A DNA stretch of 64,000 nt. Source: CAXBNB01 sp040151475. Lineage in GTDB: Bacteria > Bacteroidota > Bacteroidia > Cytophagales > Cyclobacteriaceae. The notes beneath the pieces are model-generated. The model made no database searches. It was not told the origin of the DNA and saw nothing but the letters and a program-made list of their open reading frames with translations. Positions within the stretch are counted from its first letter, which is position 1. Each line of letters starts with the position of its first letter. This document shows positions 27,286-35,799 of the stretch, in pieces. The position numbers and the translations under genes are program-made. The stretch is taken from the NCBI RefSeq assembly GCF_040151475.1, contig NZ_JBDKWG010000144.1, positions 124,001-188,000 on the forward strand, in the 5' to 3' direction.

Positions 27286-27966
27286 TTACAAGAGTGGTTT
27301 CAAGATTCCCCAGATATTCTCTGCCAGTATTTTATGCCCTTCAGGAGTGGGGTGAATGCCATCATCAAGGTTCAGTTCAGGAATACCAGCCACCCCCTCC
27401 AGGATAAATGGAATCAATGTGGTATTGTTTTTCTCAGCCAATTCAGGATAAATAGTTTTAAAATCATTGGCATATTCCTGCCCAAGATTTGGAGGTATTT
27501 GCATTCCTGCAAGTACAATTTTCGCCGAGGGGTATTTGTTTTTTACTTTATCAATGATAGACTGGAGATTTTTTCTGGTTTCAGTTGTTTGTATTCCCCG
27601 GAGGCCATCATTAGCTCCAAGTTCCAGTACAAATACATCCACCTTATTTTTCAATACCCAATCCACTCTGGAATTTCCGCTGGCAGTGGTTTCACCACTT
27701 AACCCTGCATTTACCACCCTATAATCCAAACCGAGGGAATCGACTATGCCACCAATTATAGCGGGAAATGCTTCTGATAAATCAAGTTGATACCCAGCTA
27801 TAATGCTGTTGCCAAAAAATACGATGACCTTTTTTTCCGAATTGACTTCAGGCTGTTTTGACTGTTCTTTTTGGACAGTTTTGTTATTTTCAGATTGATT
27901 TTCCTTCTGTTGACAGCCAAAAAGCAGCAAAAAAAATAAGAAGAGAGAAAAGCCTTTAATTGTCAT
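27286..27966 (-). CDS. GDSL/SGNH esterase (TesA-like), lipoprotein
   Basis: 226 residues from the ATG at 27966 (a longer frame adds seven residues before the signal). The lipobox ends at Cys18 (LLLFGC), so it is probably lipid-anchored in the periplasm, followed by a Gln/Glu/Lys-rich linker to about residue 45. The catalytic blocks are FFGNSIIAGYQ (Ser54), GLSGETTA (block II Gly), LELGANDGLRG (block III Asn) and DDGIHPTPEGH (Asp and His). The first block reads GNS where the family usually has GDS; the Ser is kept. TesA-like enzymes hydrolyse acyl thioesters, lysophospholipids or aryl esters. Confidence 0.87.
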   Translation of the reverse strand: MTIKGFSLFLFFLLLFGCQQKENQSENNKTVQKEQSKQPEVNSEKKVIVFFGNSIIAGYQLDLSEAFPAIIGGIVDSLGLDYRVVNAGLSGETTASGNSRVDWVLKNKVDVFVLELGANDGLRGIQTTETRKNLQSIIDKVKNKYPSAKIVLAGMQIPPNLGQEYANDFKTIYPELAEKNNTTLIPFILEGVAGIPELNLDDGIHPTPEGHKILAENIWGILKPLL

Positions 27967-28002
27967 TATTGGTTTTGCATTTTCCAACCTTCAGTGGCAG
28001 TA

Positions 28003-29220
28003 TTACTTAGAACCTTCGCCTTTAGGTTTCTGATTTTTAGGAGTGTTCTGATTGGGGTTTTTATTCTTGTTTTTATTTTTGTTTCTATTTTTATTCGGTC
28101 TGTTTTTACGCTTTTTGTTGCCACTCCCCGTTTTCTGCTTATACTTTTTGTCAAGGCTTTCCAGATCACTGTTCAGTGCTTGAAATTCTAGTTTTTCACC
28201 ACCAACGTGATCGTCCATCAGGGTATCCGGTTTTTTCCCTTTTTCATTCATTTCTTGAATTTCCTTTACACGTTTGGCAGCAATAGGAATCCAGGCACTT
28301 TCCCCATCATAACCAAACCACATCAGTTTTCTGAAGATATCCGTCTTTTGGAGTTTTGCTTCTCCTTTTTGAGTTAGTATAGGTTTGCTTACATCAGGAA
28401 TATCCTTCAGGGCATCCATGTAAGTCTCAAGTTCATAGTTGAGGCAGCATTTTAGCCGTCCGCATTGACCTGACAATTTGCTGGGATTCAACGAAAGGTT
28501 CTGATAGCGTGCTGCTCCCGTGGATACATTTTTAAATTCCGACAGCCAGGTTGAGCAACAAAGTTCTCTCCCACATGATCCAATTCCACCTAATCTGCCT
28601 GCTTCTTGTCTCAGGCTGATTTGCCTCATCTCTACCCTGATCTTGAACTCCCCGGCCAGTCGCTTGATTAGTTCCCGGAAATCCACACGCTCTTCAGCGG
28701 AATAATAAAAAGTAGCTTTGGTGTTGTCTCCCTGATATTCTATATCGGTCAACTTCATCTCCAGTTTGAGCTCACGGATGATTTCTCTGGTGCGAAATAA
28801 AGTAGGGTTTTCCCTGTTTTTTACCTTTTCAAATTTTTCCAGATCCTTTTCGGAAGCCACCCGATAAATGGTGCGAATGTCATCATCATTCTTCACTTTC
28901 TTTTTTTGCATTTGAAGGCGTACCAACTCTCCTTGCAACGAAACATGACCTACATGATGGCCATTGGGAACATCTACCACTACGGCATCACCGGGATAGA
29001 GCTCCACGCTATTGACATTTCGAAAAAATTCCTTGCGCCCATTTTTGAAGCGTACTTCTACTATATCAAACCTGTCTTGAACAGGCATGTCCATATTTGA
29101 CAACCAGTCAAAAACATTCAATTTGTTGCATCCACCGCTATCACAGCCGCCATTGCTCTTGCATCCTTTTACACTTCCATCAGCAGCGGTGAGTGTGCTA
29201 CAGGTACTACATCCCGACAT
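28003..29220 (-). CDS. PSP1 domain protein, RicT/YaaT-like
   Basis: 405 residues. The PSP1 domain (about 60-285) contains VEMRQISLRQEAGRLGG, CGRELCCSTWL and SGQCGRLKCCLNYE; these Cys residues match those that bind a 4Fe-4S cluster in Bacillus RicT. The N-terminus is also Cys-rich (SGCSTCSTLT and GCDSGGCNKLN). RicT acts with RicA and RicF in RNase Y-dependent RNA maturation in Bacillus; the role in Bacteroidota is not settled. The tail (about 355-405) is low-complexity Lys/Asn/Pro. Confidence 0.88.
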   Translation of the reverse strand: MSGCSTCSTLTAADGSVKGCKSNGGCDSGGCNKLNVFDWLSNMDMPVQDRFDIVEVRFKNGRKEFFRNVNSVELYPGDAVVVDVPNGHHVGHVSLQGELVRLQMQKKKVKNDDDIRTIYRVASEKDLEKFEKVKNRENPTLFRTREIIRELKLEMKLTDIEYQGDNTKATFYYSAEERVDFRELIKRLAGEFKIRVEMRQISLRQEAGRLGGIGSCGRELCCSTWLSEFKNVSTGAARYQNLSLNPSKLSGQCGRLKCCLNYELETYMDALKDIPDVSKPILTQKGEAKLQKTDIFRKLMWFGYDGESAWIPIAAKRVKEIQEMNEKGKKPDTLMDDHVGGEKLEFQALNSDLESLDKKYKQKTGSGNKKRKNRPNKNRNKNKNKNKNPNQNTPKNQKPKGEGSK

Positions 29221-29352
29221 TTTCCTTCAAAGTTTAAAGTTTAAGCCCTAAAGATAACCAGAGAAAATTATATTGAATGATTTATGACCTAATTAGTATT
29301 TTAAAGACAAATGCCAGTCATTATTTTTAGTGAAATTCAAATAATTCGGCTA

Positions 29353-29697
29353 TTATTTTCTTTTCCCTTCGTTATCGAAATTCTTCTTTAGATGGTTTTC
29401 TGTCATGGGTATGGTGATCAATAACAAAACCACCATTACCGCTGACGCTATGGCTACTGCATTTTTAGAACCTAAGGTAAAATAGAAAATCCCTTGTAGT
29501 AGAGTGGTAATAATTCCTATTGGAATCATGAGATTAAAGCTATATCTATTGGCTTCATCCCATGTTTCCTGATTTTTCATTGATCTTTTTGTACGGTACC
29601 CATATAGGTAATTGATCTTCTTCGGAGGGAAAAGTTTGAAAACAATACTCAACAAGAGCAAGAGTGGGCCAATCATAAATTGGGGAAGTATATTCAT
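29353..29697 (-). CDS. SdpI family membrane protein
   Basis: 114 residues, three hydrophobic segments, with the SdpI-family stretch around PKKINYLYGYRTKRSMKNQETWDEAN, the conserved YGYRT and WxxAN features. SdpI in Bacillus gives immunity to the SdpC toxin and is also a signal transducer; most homologues are uncharacterised. It starts five bases downstream of the DUF3784 protein gene, so they are likely co-expressed membrane proteins. Confidence 0.82.
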   Translation of the reverse strand: MNILPQFMIGPLLLLLSIVFKLFPPKKINYLYGYRTKRSMKNQETWDEANRYSFNLMIPIGIITTLLQGIFYFTLGSKNAVAIASAVMVVLLLITIPMTENHLKKNFDNEGKRK

Positions 29698-29702
29698 GGT
29701 GT

Positions 29703-30410
29703 TTATTGGTTAAATTCTTCTTGTAACCTGTCAAACTGCTTTTTTGTATTTTCTGGATTATCAAAGTTGATGATGATGGGTTTGACTGCTGTAGTTACTT
29801 TGATATAAGGTTTTTTGTCTGATAGTAGAAACAACGTACATGCACCCCAATCCTCCAATATAAAATTGCCTTTTCGTACCATGCCGTCGCTGTATCCCCC
29901 AGATCTGGTCTTTATGTTTGGGATGTTTTCTAGCAATTGGATGTTGGTTACCTTTTGGGTCAGACCATATTCTCCCGTAACAGTGATTCGATCTTCTGAA
30001 ATAAAGGCTTCAAGAGGCTCATGGGTTTTGAATATTTTGAATCCAACAAATAAGGAAATCCCTATAATAACAACAAATGGAAATGCTTTCTTATACCAAG
30101 GGTGCTTGTTGCCATCATAAGTTGGTGCAAGTACGAGCATCACAGCAGTGATTGATAGAATAACCGATATTATGAATAGGGCTGGATTGATTTCCCAGCC
30201 AATCAACCCCAAAAAAGGTTTTCCAACTGCAATTAACAGCCCCATAAGAACCATCGCATTCCTCATCATTGACGACAAGCCTTCAACATCTACATTTTTC
30301 TTTTGCTCTTCAGGCATGGTATTGTAGCCTGCAATCATGTCAGGAAATTTTTTAACCAAAAATCCCATCAGGATTAGAAAACCTCCTATTATAAGATTCA
30401 TTATTATCAT
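29703..30410 (-). CDS. DUF3784-like membrane protein with extra C-terminal domain
   Basis: 235 residues. The N-terminal half carries about four helices, beginning with MGFLVKKFPDMIAGYNTMPEEQKKNVDVEG, which spans the conserved DUF3784 GYNTM-type motif. After the last helix (about 120-137) comes a roughly 95-residue soluble domain with beta-strand character ending in FDRLQEEFNQ. DUF3784 proteins are often near SdpI, as here. The soluble domain would face the cytoplasm or periplasm; I cannot name it. A second ATG three codons in is an alternative start. The IS element lies just upstream. Confidence 0.7.
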   Translation of the reverse strand: MIIMNLIIGGFLILMGFLVKKFPDMIAGYNTMPEEQKKNVDVEGLSSMMRNAMVLMGLLIAVGKPFLGLIGWEINPALFIISVILSITAVMLVLAPTYDGNKHPWYKKAFPFVVIIGISLFVGFKIFKTHEPLEAFISEDRITVTGEYGLTQKVTNIQLLENIPNIKTRSGGYSDGMVRKGNFILEDWGACTLFLLSDKKPYIKVTTAVKPIIINFDNPENTKKQFDRLQEEFNQ

Positions 30411-30474
30411 GTATGGAATATGATAAAGTGAGAGAATGGATTTGTTGAGTTTTTATATCAAACAGCAATTTAAA

Positions 30475-30493
30475 TATACTGACATCCGACTAA
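30475..30493. repeat. candidate left inverted repeat of the IS
   Basis: TATACT and CGACTAA separated by six bases, matching the reverse complement of 31882-31900 at 14 of 19 positions. It is 37 bases outside the transposase stop codon. Confidence 0.55.
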
Positions 30494-30530
30494 TCTGTGA
30501 TTGTTGGAAAACAGTTGTTTTATAGTCGAA

Positions 30531-31784
30531 TTAAGGTGGTTTTGATAAGTTTTGAAAAACACCCCCTTGTTGATTGCAGAACATATCGAGTTGGATTATC
30601 CTAATTTTTCTTTCTATCCCAGTTGGAGTGGTTCTTTTCAGCAGTTTTATCAATGAAACGTATGAGCCAAGGTTGTTTGAAGCCATACTGACTATTGTTA
30701 TAAACAATTCACATTCTTTGACTTGTCTATGTATGACAGTAAAAATCAAATTGGCTATCAATGCTACCCAAACCTGTGTTTTGATTCCTTCAGGGCTGTC
30801 CGAGAAAAACCAACCCAATTCAAAATTTTGTTTAACCTGCTTGAACAACACCTCAATATTCCATCTGTATTTATATAATTGGATGACCGTATAGACCGAG
30901 TAATCAAACATATTGGAGATAAATTTCAGCACTTTGCCCGATACAGGGTCTTTATATACGATCAGGCGGGCTTCAAGTATAGTTTCATTGGTTTTTAACT
31001 GGATTTTCTGGTCAGATATGATCCCCCCATTAGCATATTCACATATATGGTTGGGCTGTCCGGTTAAAACTTCATATTGTGCGTTTTCATTGAGCCGGGT
31101 GACATAGAAAACACCCTGTTCTGTCCATTGTTCCCATATCTTGTAATTTACATACCCTTTGTCAAAGACATAAATAGTGCCCGGACATGGATTGAGCTGT
31201 CCGAGGAATGTTTTGTCATTGCAGGCCGCTTCGGTCAAATGAATGAAATCAGGAACAAAACTTGACAAAAGCATTTTGGTATGTATTTTCAAGCTCCCCT
31301 TCTTTTTTCCATCTAATGAATTTCTGCCAGCCCCTTTGAATATGTCAACAAATAGACTGACCGTAGAAGAATCAAATATCTCTACTTTACAAGGGTCTAC
31401 TTCCCCACCAATAAACATCTTGATGTAGCTGTTTGATAAATAAGCACTGTAATGCTGATATAAATTATGGTATATACTTGCGAACACATCGCTAGAACGG
31501 TTAATGTTTGCATCACTCAATGTACTGGTTGCAGGTAATTTAGTTATACCCAGATAGCACAGTTTACCTTCAAGGAAAAGGAGAGTTTTACATAAATTAC
31601 GAAGCGAATGGCATCTGGAAATCACGCCATACAACAAAAAAACCAATTGCCGATAGGTGGTCATCACCTTGTAGTAATAATCCGACTGATGTTGCTCAAC
31701 ACAATCTTCAACTATTTGTGCGGGGATATAAGAAAGAAGTTGGCAAATAACAGGTTGTCCAGATAAGTTGGTAACTTTAGTCAT
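30531..31784 (-). CDS. IS4-family transposase (DUF4372 N-terminus, DDE domain)
   Basis: 417 residues, intact. The N-terminal DUF4372 region (about 10-85: LLSYIPAQIVEDCVEQHQSD) is followed by the DDE core. The first Asp is in EIFDSSTVSLF, the second in IYVFDKGYVNYKIW, and the Glu in the Y-R-E-K signature YKYRWNIEVLFKQVKQNF, with the expected E-x6-K spacing. All catalytic residues are present, so the element may still be active. It would cut and paste the element by hydrolysis at the inverted repeats. Confidence 0.93.
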   Translation of the reverse strand: MTKVTNLSGQPVICQLLSYIPAQIVEDCVEQHQSDYYYKVMTTYRQLVFLLYGVISRCHSLRNLCKTLLFLEGKLCYLGITKLPATSTLSDANINRSSDVFASIYHNLYQHYSAYLSNSYIKMFIGGEVDPCKVEIFDSSTVSLFVDIFKGAGRNSLDGKKKGSLKIHTKMLLSSFVPDFIHLTEAACNDKTFLGQLNPCPGTIYVFDKGYVNYKIWEQWTEQGVFYVTRLNENAQYEVLTGQPNHICEYANGGIISDQKIQLKTNETILEARLIVYKDPVSGKVLKFISNMFDYSVYTVIQLYKYRWNIEVLFKQVKQNFELGWFFSDSPEGIKTQVWVALIANLIFTVIHRQVKECELFITIVSMASNNLGSYVSLIKLLKRTTPTGIERKIRIIQLDMFCNQQGGVFQNLSKPP

Positions 31785-31881
31785 GATGTTTTATGTTTAG
31801 TCACTTCAAACATCGTCAAATTGGAGGAGGGTAACCTCTTCCAATTGTACTTTTCTTAGATAGTACGCCTCTAACCCATTT

Positions 31882-31900
31882 TTAGTCGTTTACTAGTATA
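31882..31900. repeat. candidate right inverted repeat of the IS
   Basis: TTAGTCG and AGTATA separated by six bases, mirroring 30475-30493. It lies about 98 bases upstream of the transposase start, leaving room for the transposase promoter. Confidence 0.55.
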
Positions 31901-31919
31901 AAAGTAATAAAAAAACTAT

Positions 31920-33617
31920 TTAATACCCGGCAGCCTGACCATCTTTTCGGCTCTCGGAAGCTCCATGATAGACTTTGTTTTTTGAGTCCCACATAATGGC
32001 TTGGTAACCACCATAACCCCCCCTGCCAAAACTTACTTTATGTCCTTTGTCCATAAGTCCCCGTATGGTTTCGTATGAAATACCCGATTCGAGTCTTATT
32101 TCTCCGATACCTTCCTGAGGCAGCCCGGTTGGTGTAGATGAGCCCGTGTGATCCCAGCGAGGAGCATCACCTGCTTCCTGTACATTCATATTAAAATCGA
32201 TCATATTCATAACAATCTGCGCATGCCCCTGAGGTTGGAAGTCTCCACCCATTACGCCAAAACTCATAAAAGGAGCACCGTCTTTGGTAATGAAAGCCGG
32301 AATAATGGTGTGAAATGGCCTTTTGCCGGGTTCATAAGTATTGGCTTGTCCTTTTTTCAGGCTAAACAATTCGCCTCTGTTTTGGAGCATAAAACCAAGT
32401 TTTGGAGGCACCATACCAGACCCCATACCTCTGTAGTTGCTTTGGATTAATGAAATCATGTTTCCATCCTTGTCGGCTACCGTCATGTAAATGGTTTCTC
32501 CAGCACTGATTTCTCCTGCTTCATAAGCAGATGCTCTGTCGCCAATAAGTTTTCTTCTTTTCATGGCATAGTTGTCGGATAATAGTTCCGTGACAGGGAC
32601 TTTGGCAAAAATCATGTCTGCATAATACCTGGCTCTGTCTTCGAAAGCCAGCTTTTTTGCTTCAGTAAATAAATGAAGATGTTCTGTACTGCCAAATTCT
32701 ATTTCCGAAAAGTCAAACCCTTTCAGGATTTGCAGCATTTGTAAAGCTGCTATACCCTGCCCATTGGGTGGTAGCTCCCATACGTCGTATCCCCGGTAGT
32801 TTACGGAGACTGGAGTTACCCATTCCGAGTGATGTTCTGCCAAATCCTTTTCTGACAAGAAGCCCCCTTGCTGTTGGATGAAATTGGCTATGGTTTTTGC
32901 CACCTCTCCTTTGTAAAAAGCGTCTCTACCTCCTTTGGCTATTTTTTTATAGGTATTGGCAAGATATGGATTTTTATATATTTCACCTTCATCAGGCAAT
33001 CTGCCATTGTTTTGTGTGATGTAAGTATCCGTAATGTTGGGATAGCCAGATTTGTTGAAAAACGAAACAGATCGTTGCATATAATAGGCAATCAGCTCTG
33101 TCAACGGAAAACCGTTTTCCGCATAGGATATGGCGGGAGCCAAAATTTTATCCATATCTATAGAGCCAAATTTTTTGTGTAATTCAAACCAGCCATCTAC
33201 TGCTCCTGGTACGCTAACCGGAAGAGGGCCAAAGGATGGTATTTGTTCCAGTTTTTCTTTTTCAAAGTAGTTTAAGGTTAATTTTTTTGGAGAACGGCCA
33301 CTGGCATTCAATCCGTAGAGTTTTTTCGTTTTGGCATCCCATACTATGGCGAAGAGATCGCCACCTATGCCACTTCCGGTTGGCTCCATTAGCCCCAAAG
33401 CAGCATTGGCTGCTATTGCTGCATCTATGGCATTTCCACCGTTTTTGAGAATATCAAGCCCGATCTGGGTTGCCAATGGATGACTGGTGGCTACCATTCC
33501 ATTTTGTGCCAGTACTTCGGATCTGGTAGCGAATAGTTCGCCGGTTACTCTGTCCTGGCCAAATGAGTTAAAAACAAAACAGCAACAGACTAGAACTGAT
33601 GGTATAAATATTTTCAT
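31920..33617 (-). CDS. ggt: gamma-glutamyltransferase family protein
   Basis: 565 residues with a signal peptide (FNSFGQ, about residue 20), so periplasmic. The large-subunit region has HPLATQIGLDILKNGGNAIDAAIAA in two adjacent conserved blocks. Self-cleavage should occur before Thr375 in GETIYMTVADKDGN; the usual second residue Thr is Ile here. The later FGVMGGDFQPQGHAQI block carries the Gly-Gly oxyanion pair. Ggt enzymes hydrolyse or transfer the gamma-glutamyl group of glutathione; a CapD- or YwrD-like hydrolase role is possible. It stands alone, with the IS downstream. Confidence 0.88.
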   Translation of the reverse strand: MKIFIPSVLVCCCFVFNSFGQDRVTGELFATRSEVLAQNGMVATSHPLATQIGLDILKNGGNAIDAAIAANAALGLMEPTGSGIGGDLFAIVWDAKTKKLYGLNASGRSPKKLTLNYFEKEKLEQIPSFGPLPVSVPGAVDGWFELHKKFGSIDMDKILAPAISYAENGFPLTELIAYYMQRSVSFFNKSGYPNITDTYITQNNGRLPDEGEIYKNPYLANTYKKIAKGGRDAFYKGEVAKTIANFIQQQGGFLSEKDLAEHHSEWVTPVSVNYRGYDVWELPPNGQGIAALQMLQILKGFDFSEIEFGSTEHLHLFTEAKKLAFEDRARYYADMIFAKVPVTELLSDNYAMKRRKLIGDRASAYEAGEISAGETIYMTVADKDGNMISLIQSNYRGMGSGMVPPKLGFMLQNRGELFSLKKGQANTYEPGKRPFHTIIPAFITKDGAPFMSFGVMGGDFQPQGHAQIVMNMIDFNMNVQEAGDAPRWDHTGSSTPTGLPQEGIGEIRLESGISYETIRGLMDKGHKVSFGRGGYGGYQAIMWDSKNKVYHGASESRKDGQAAGY

Positions 33618-33721
33618 TAGAAAAGAGTTTATACCAAGTTAATCCAATTTGAGTGGTTTTCAAATATTAACCGATGCGTATGCCCTGAGATGCACTGCTT
33701 ACTTTTCCTTATAGAAACGTC

Positions 33722-34321
33722 CTACTTTTTCGTAAGCAGACGAACTGGTTGAATTTGATCCGGATGAATCATGTGAAGGTGATCGTCGATTGATACTATG
33801 CGTTTGTCTATATGAAGCAGGAATTTCCTGAGTTGTGTTTCCAGTACCAAAAGTTGGCCATCGTAGGAATACATGCCGGAATCTTTCATCAGTTCTTTTT
33901 TGTTCTTCTCCAGATCTTTGCGTGTGTTACAACTTTCTTTTAAGAATTCAATGAATGCTTTGATGCCATATTCTGTTTCAAATTTTGTTATGTCTTTGGA
34001 TGTTTTTTTTAATTCTTTATGATTTACATCCTGACTTATGGCGTTGTTTTCCATTATGTCAAGCACCAGTGAATCGTAGTGATGAAGTGTTTCTAAAATT
34101 TTTACAGTATGGGTTGAGTATTCGGGATTTTTACAGAATGTTGTCAATCCGGAATAGGTTTTCAATTCGCCGGACACTTCAAGCCACTGAGCAGTTAAAT
34201 GGTCATATTCTTCTTCAATGTGGCCATCTGATATATCTTGAGCTGAAATATTTTGAAATAGAAGAAAACCCGTTACAATCAACATGATTTTTTTATGCAA
34301 TAGTCCCAATGGATTTTTCAT
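33722..34321 (-). CDS. secreted protein of unknown function (paralogue 1)
   Basis: 199 residues from the ATG at 34321; an upstream TTG start is less likely. A signal peptide ends at about NISAQ. The mature protein is predicted helical and charged, with HIEEEYDHLTAQWLEVSGEL near the front, FCKNPEYSTHTVKILETLHHYDSLV, and MYSYDGQLLVLETQLRKFLLHIDKR near the end. It aligns over its full length with the product of 34629-35246 by eye, so the pair arose by duplication. No family recognised. Confidence 0.72.
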   Translation of the reverse strand: MKNPLGLLHKKIMLIVTGFLLFQNISAQDISDGHIEEEYDHLTAQWLEVSGELKTYSGLTTFCKNPEYSTHTVKILETLHHYDSLVLDIMENNAISQDVNHKELKKTSKDITKFETEYGIKAFIEFLKESCNTRKDLEKNKKELMKDSGMYSYDGQLLVLETQLRKFLLHIDKRIVSIDDHLHMIHPDQIQPVRLLTKK

Positions 34322-34469
34322 AATTACAGAATTGATTCTGTGCAAAGTTATGAATCAATCCAGCTCGTAGCTGTCATTAAAAGTCTGTAAATTTCAGTCA
34401 GTATTTATACTTATTCCAGTTCTCAATGCAGATTACACACTTACTTATTTCGAGTAGAAAACGGTTGTA

Positions 34470-34498
34470 CCCCGGCAGGATGATATATCTAGCCGGGG
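34470..34498. repeat. GC-rich hairpin between the two paralogues
   Basis: CCCCGGC (34470-34476) and GCCGGGG (34492-34498) are exact reverse complements around a 15-base AT-rich loop, in an otherwise AT-rich 283-base gap. A second short hairpin (TACCG and CGGTA, 34513-34531) follows. No T-run follows on the strand of the upstream gene, so this is not a standard terminator. It could be a leader structure for the downstream paralogue. Confidence 0.45.
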
Positions 34499-34628
34499 AT
34501 TTTCACCAACCATACCGAACCAACTCCGGTAATTTTAAACAGGCACATTTACAACGAGATTGATTTAACTCCGGATATACCATTTGTGATAAAACCATTT
34601 TGTAAATGCTAAATGAGGGGCGACTCCC

Positions 34629-35246
34629 CTAATCGTTTTTTGCAAGCATTTTAAGTGGTACTATTTGATGTTCCGGATGAATCAAGTGGATATTGTTATC
34701 AATGGAAACTACTTTTTTGTCAATACGCCTCATAAATCTGTACAGCAGTGTTTCCAATATGAAAATCCTTCCGTCAAAAGAATACATTTGCGATTGTTTC
34801 AAAAGGTTTGCTTTGTTTGTTTCCAGTTCATTCAGATAGGTGCAGTTGTCGTCCATGAAATCGATGAATTTTTCAGTTTCATGTGTTTCTTCAAATTTTT
34901 CAATATCTCTGATTGTATTTTTAAATACTTTTTGATCTTGGTATTTATCAGTTTCTGGATCGTTTAAAATATCAAAGACTACCGCATTGTAGTGATGCAA
35001 AGATTCCAGGATGTTGATCGAGTTTTGTTGATAGCCAGGGTCGTTGCAAAATTTACCTAGTCCCTGATATACCTTTATTTCATCTGAAATTTCCAGCCAT
35101 CTGCTGGCCAGATGTTCATACTGTTTTTCTATCGATCCTACAGTATGGTCTTGAGCCTGCACGCTAGCCGCATAGATAATACCAGCAACTATCAAAACCA
35201 GACCTTTGCACAGACAGATGGATTGTTTTTTCATGATGGTTTGCAT
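34629..35246 (-). CDS. secreted protein of unknown function (paralogue 2)
   Basis: 205 residues (201 if the second ATG, at 35234, is used). A signal peptide ends at SVQAQ. Blocks shared with the downstream paralogue are EKQYEHLASRWLEISDEIK, FCNDPGYQQNSINILESLHHYN, MYSFDGRIFILETLLYRFMRRID and VVSIDNNIHLIHPEHQ. Each protein keeps two Cys in equivalent places (FC near the front and a CN/CT pair in the middle), so a disulfide is possible. Helical periplasmic proteins; function unknown. Confidence 0.72.
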   Translation of the reverse strand: MQTIMKKQSICLCKGLVLIVAGIIYAASVQAQDHTVGSIEKQYEHLASRWLEISDEIKVYQGLGKFCNDPGYQQNSINILESLHHYNAVVFDILNDPETDKYQDQKVFKNTIRDIEKFEETHETEKFIDFMDDNCTYLNELETNKANLLKQSQMYSFDGRIFILETLLYRFMRRIDKKVVSIDNNIHLIHPEHQIVPLKMLAKND

Positions 35247-35445
35247 TAATTACAATACAAAAGTAGAGCGATAAGACACGCTCAGTACTCATGAAATAGT
35301 GGTAAAAATTAACCATGAATAATCCATATAGTCACTATCCGTAAAAATGCATAGGCATTGTGTGCCTGTCTTTTATTGACTCATTATTCTTGCTATAAAT
35401 CAGGTATAAATAATCTAATTTTGAGGAGATCATTAACTAGAAAAT

Positions 35446-35655
35446 ATGGGAGAGCATCGACCGGATGGTAGAAACAGGAACGATGTTAAAATTGGAGCAG
35501 CTGTAGAAGTGGTTCAAAAGCATCATCAACGCACCGGAGAGTTGACTGAGGGCGTTGTGAAAAGACTTTTGACCAAATCACCAAACCATACCCACGGTAT
35601 TAAAGTACAGTTGGAATCAGGTGAGGTAGGCAGGGTTAAGAACATACTGGATTGA
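35446..35655 (+). CDS. ywbE: YwbE family protein
   Basis: 69 residues of the YwbE family (DUF2196): NDVKIGAAVEVVQKHHQRTGELTEGVVKRLLTKS and HTHGIKVQLESGEVGRVKNIL, each containing the conserved core, read as a small KOW/SH3-like beta fold. Function is not established; the fold hints at nucleic-acid or ribosome binding. A decayed copy lies at 37927-38090 on the other side of the ATP-grasp gene, in the same orientation. Confidence 0.9.
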   Translation: MGEHRPDGRNRNDVKIGAAVEVVQKHHQRTGELTEGVVKRLLTKSPNHTHGIKVQLESGEVGRVKNILD

Positions 35656-35799
35656 TTTGAAGCATCTCCTGAAAAGATTTGATAAACACGCATATTCTTT
35701 ATTTATCACTTCTGTTTCATTGAAGGCATTCACCTCAATAGAAATAATGGAAAGACTCTCTGTTGAGGTGTTCACAAAGTTAGGTTAAGTCTATTCAGC

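Larger units (their letters stand above)
30475..31900 (-). mobile_element. IS4-family insertion sequence (about 1.4 kb)
   Basis: The transposase gene is bracketed by imperfect inverted ends. The left end reads TATACT, six bases, CGACTAA (30475-30493); the reverse complement of the right end (31882-31900) reads TATACT, six bases, CGACTAA, with identical spacing (14 of 19 matches). That sets a length of 1426 bp. No target duplication beyond a possible AAA is visible, so the exact ends are tentative. It separates the DUF3784 gene from the gamma-glutamyltransferase gene without interrupting either. Confidence 0.7.

Noticed and set aside
34470..34498. Terminator for the upstream paralogue on the minus strand
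   Set aside because: On that strand the stem is followed by a mixed sequence without Ts.
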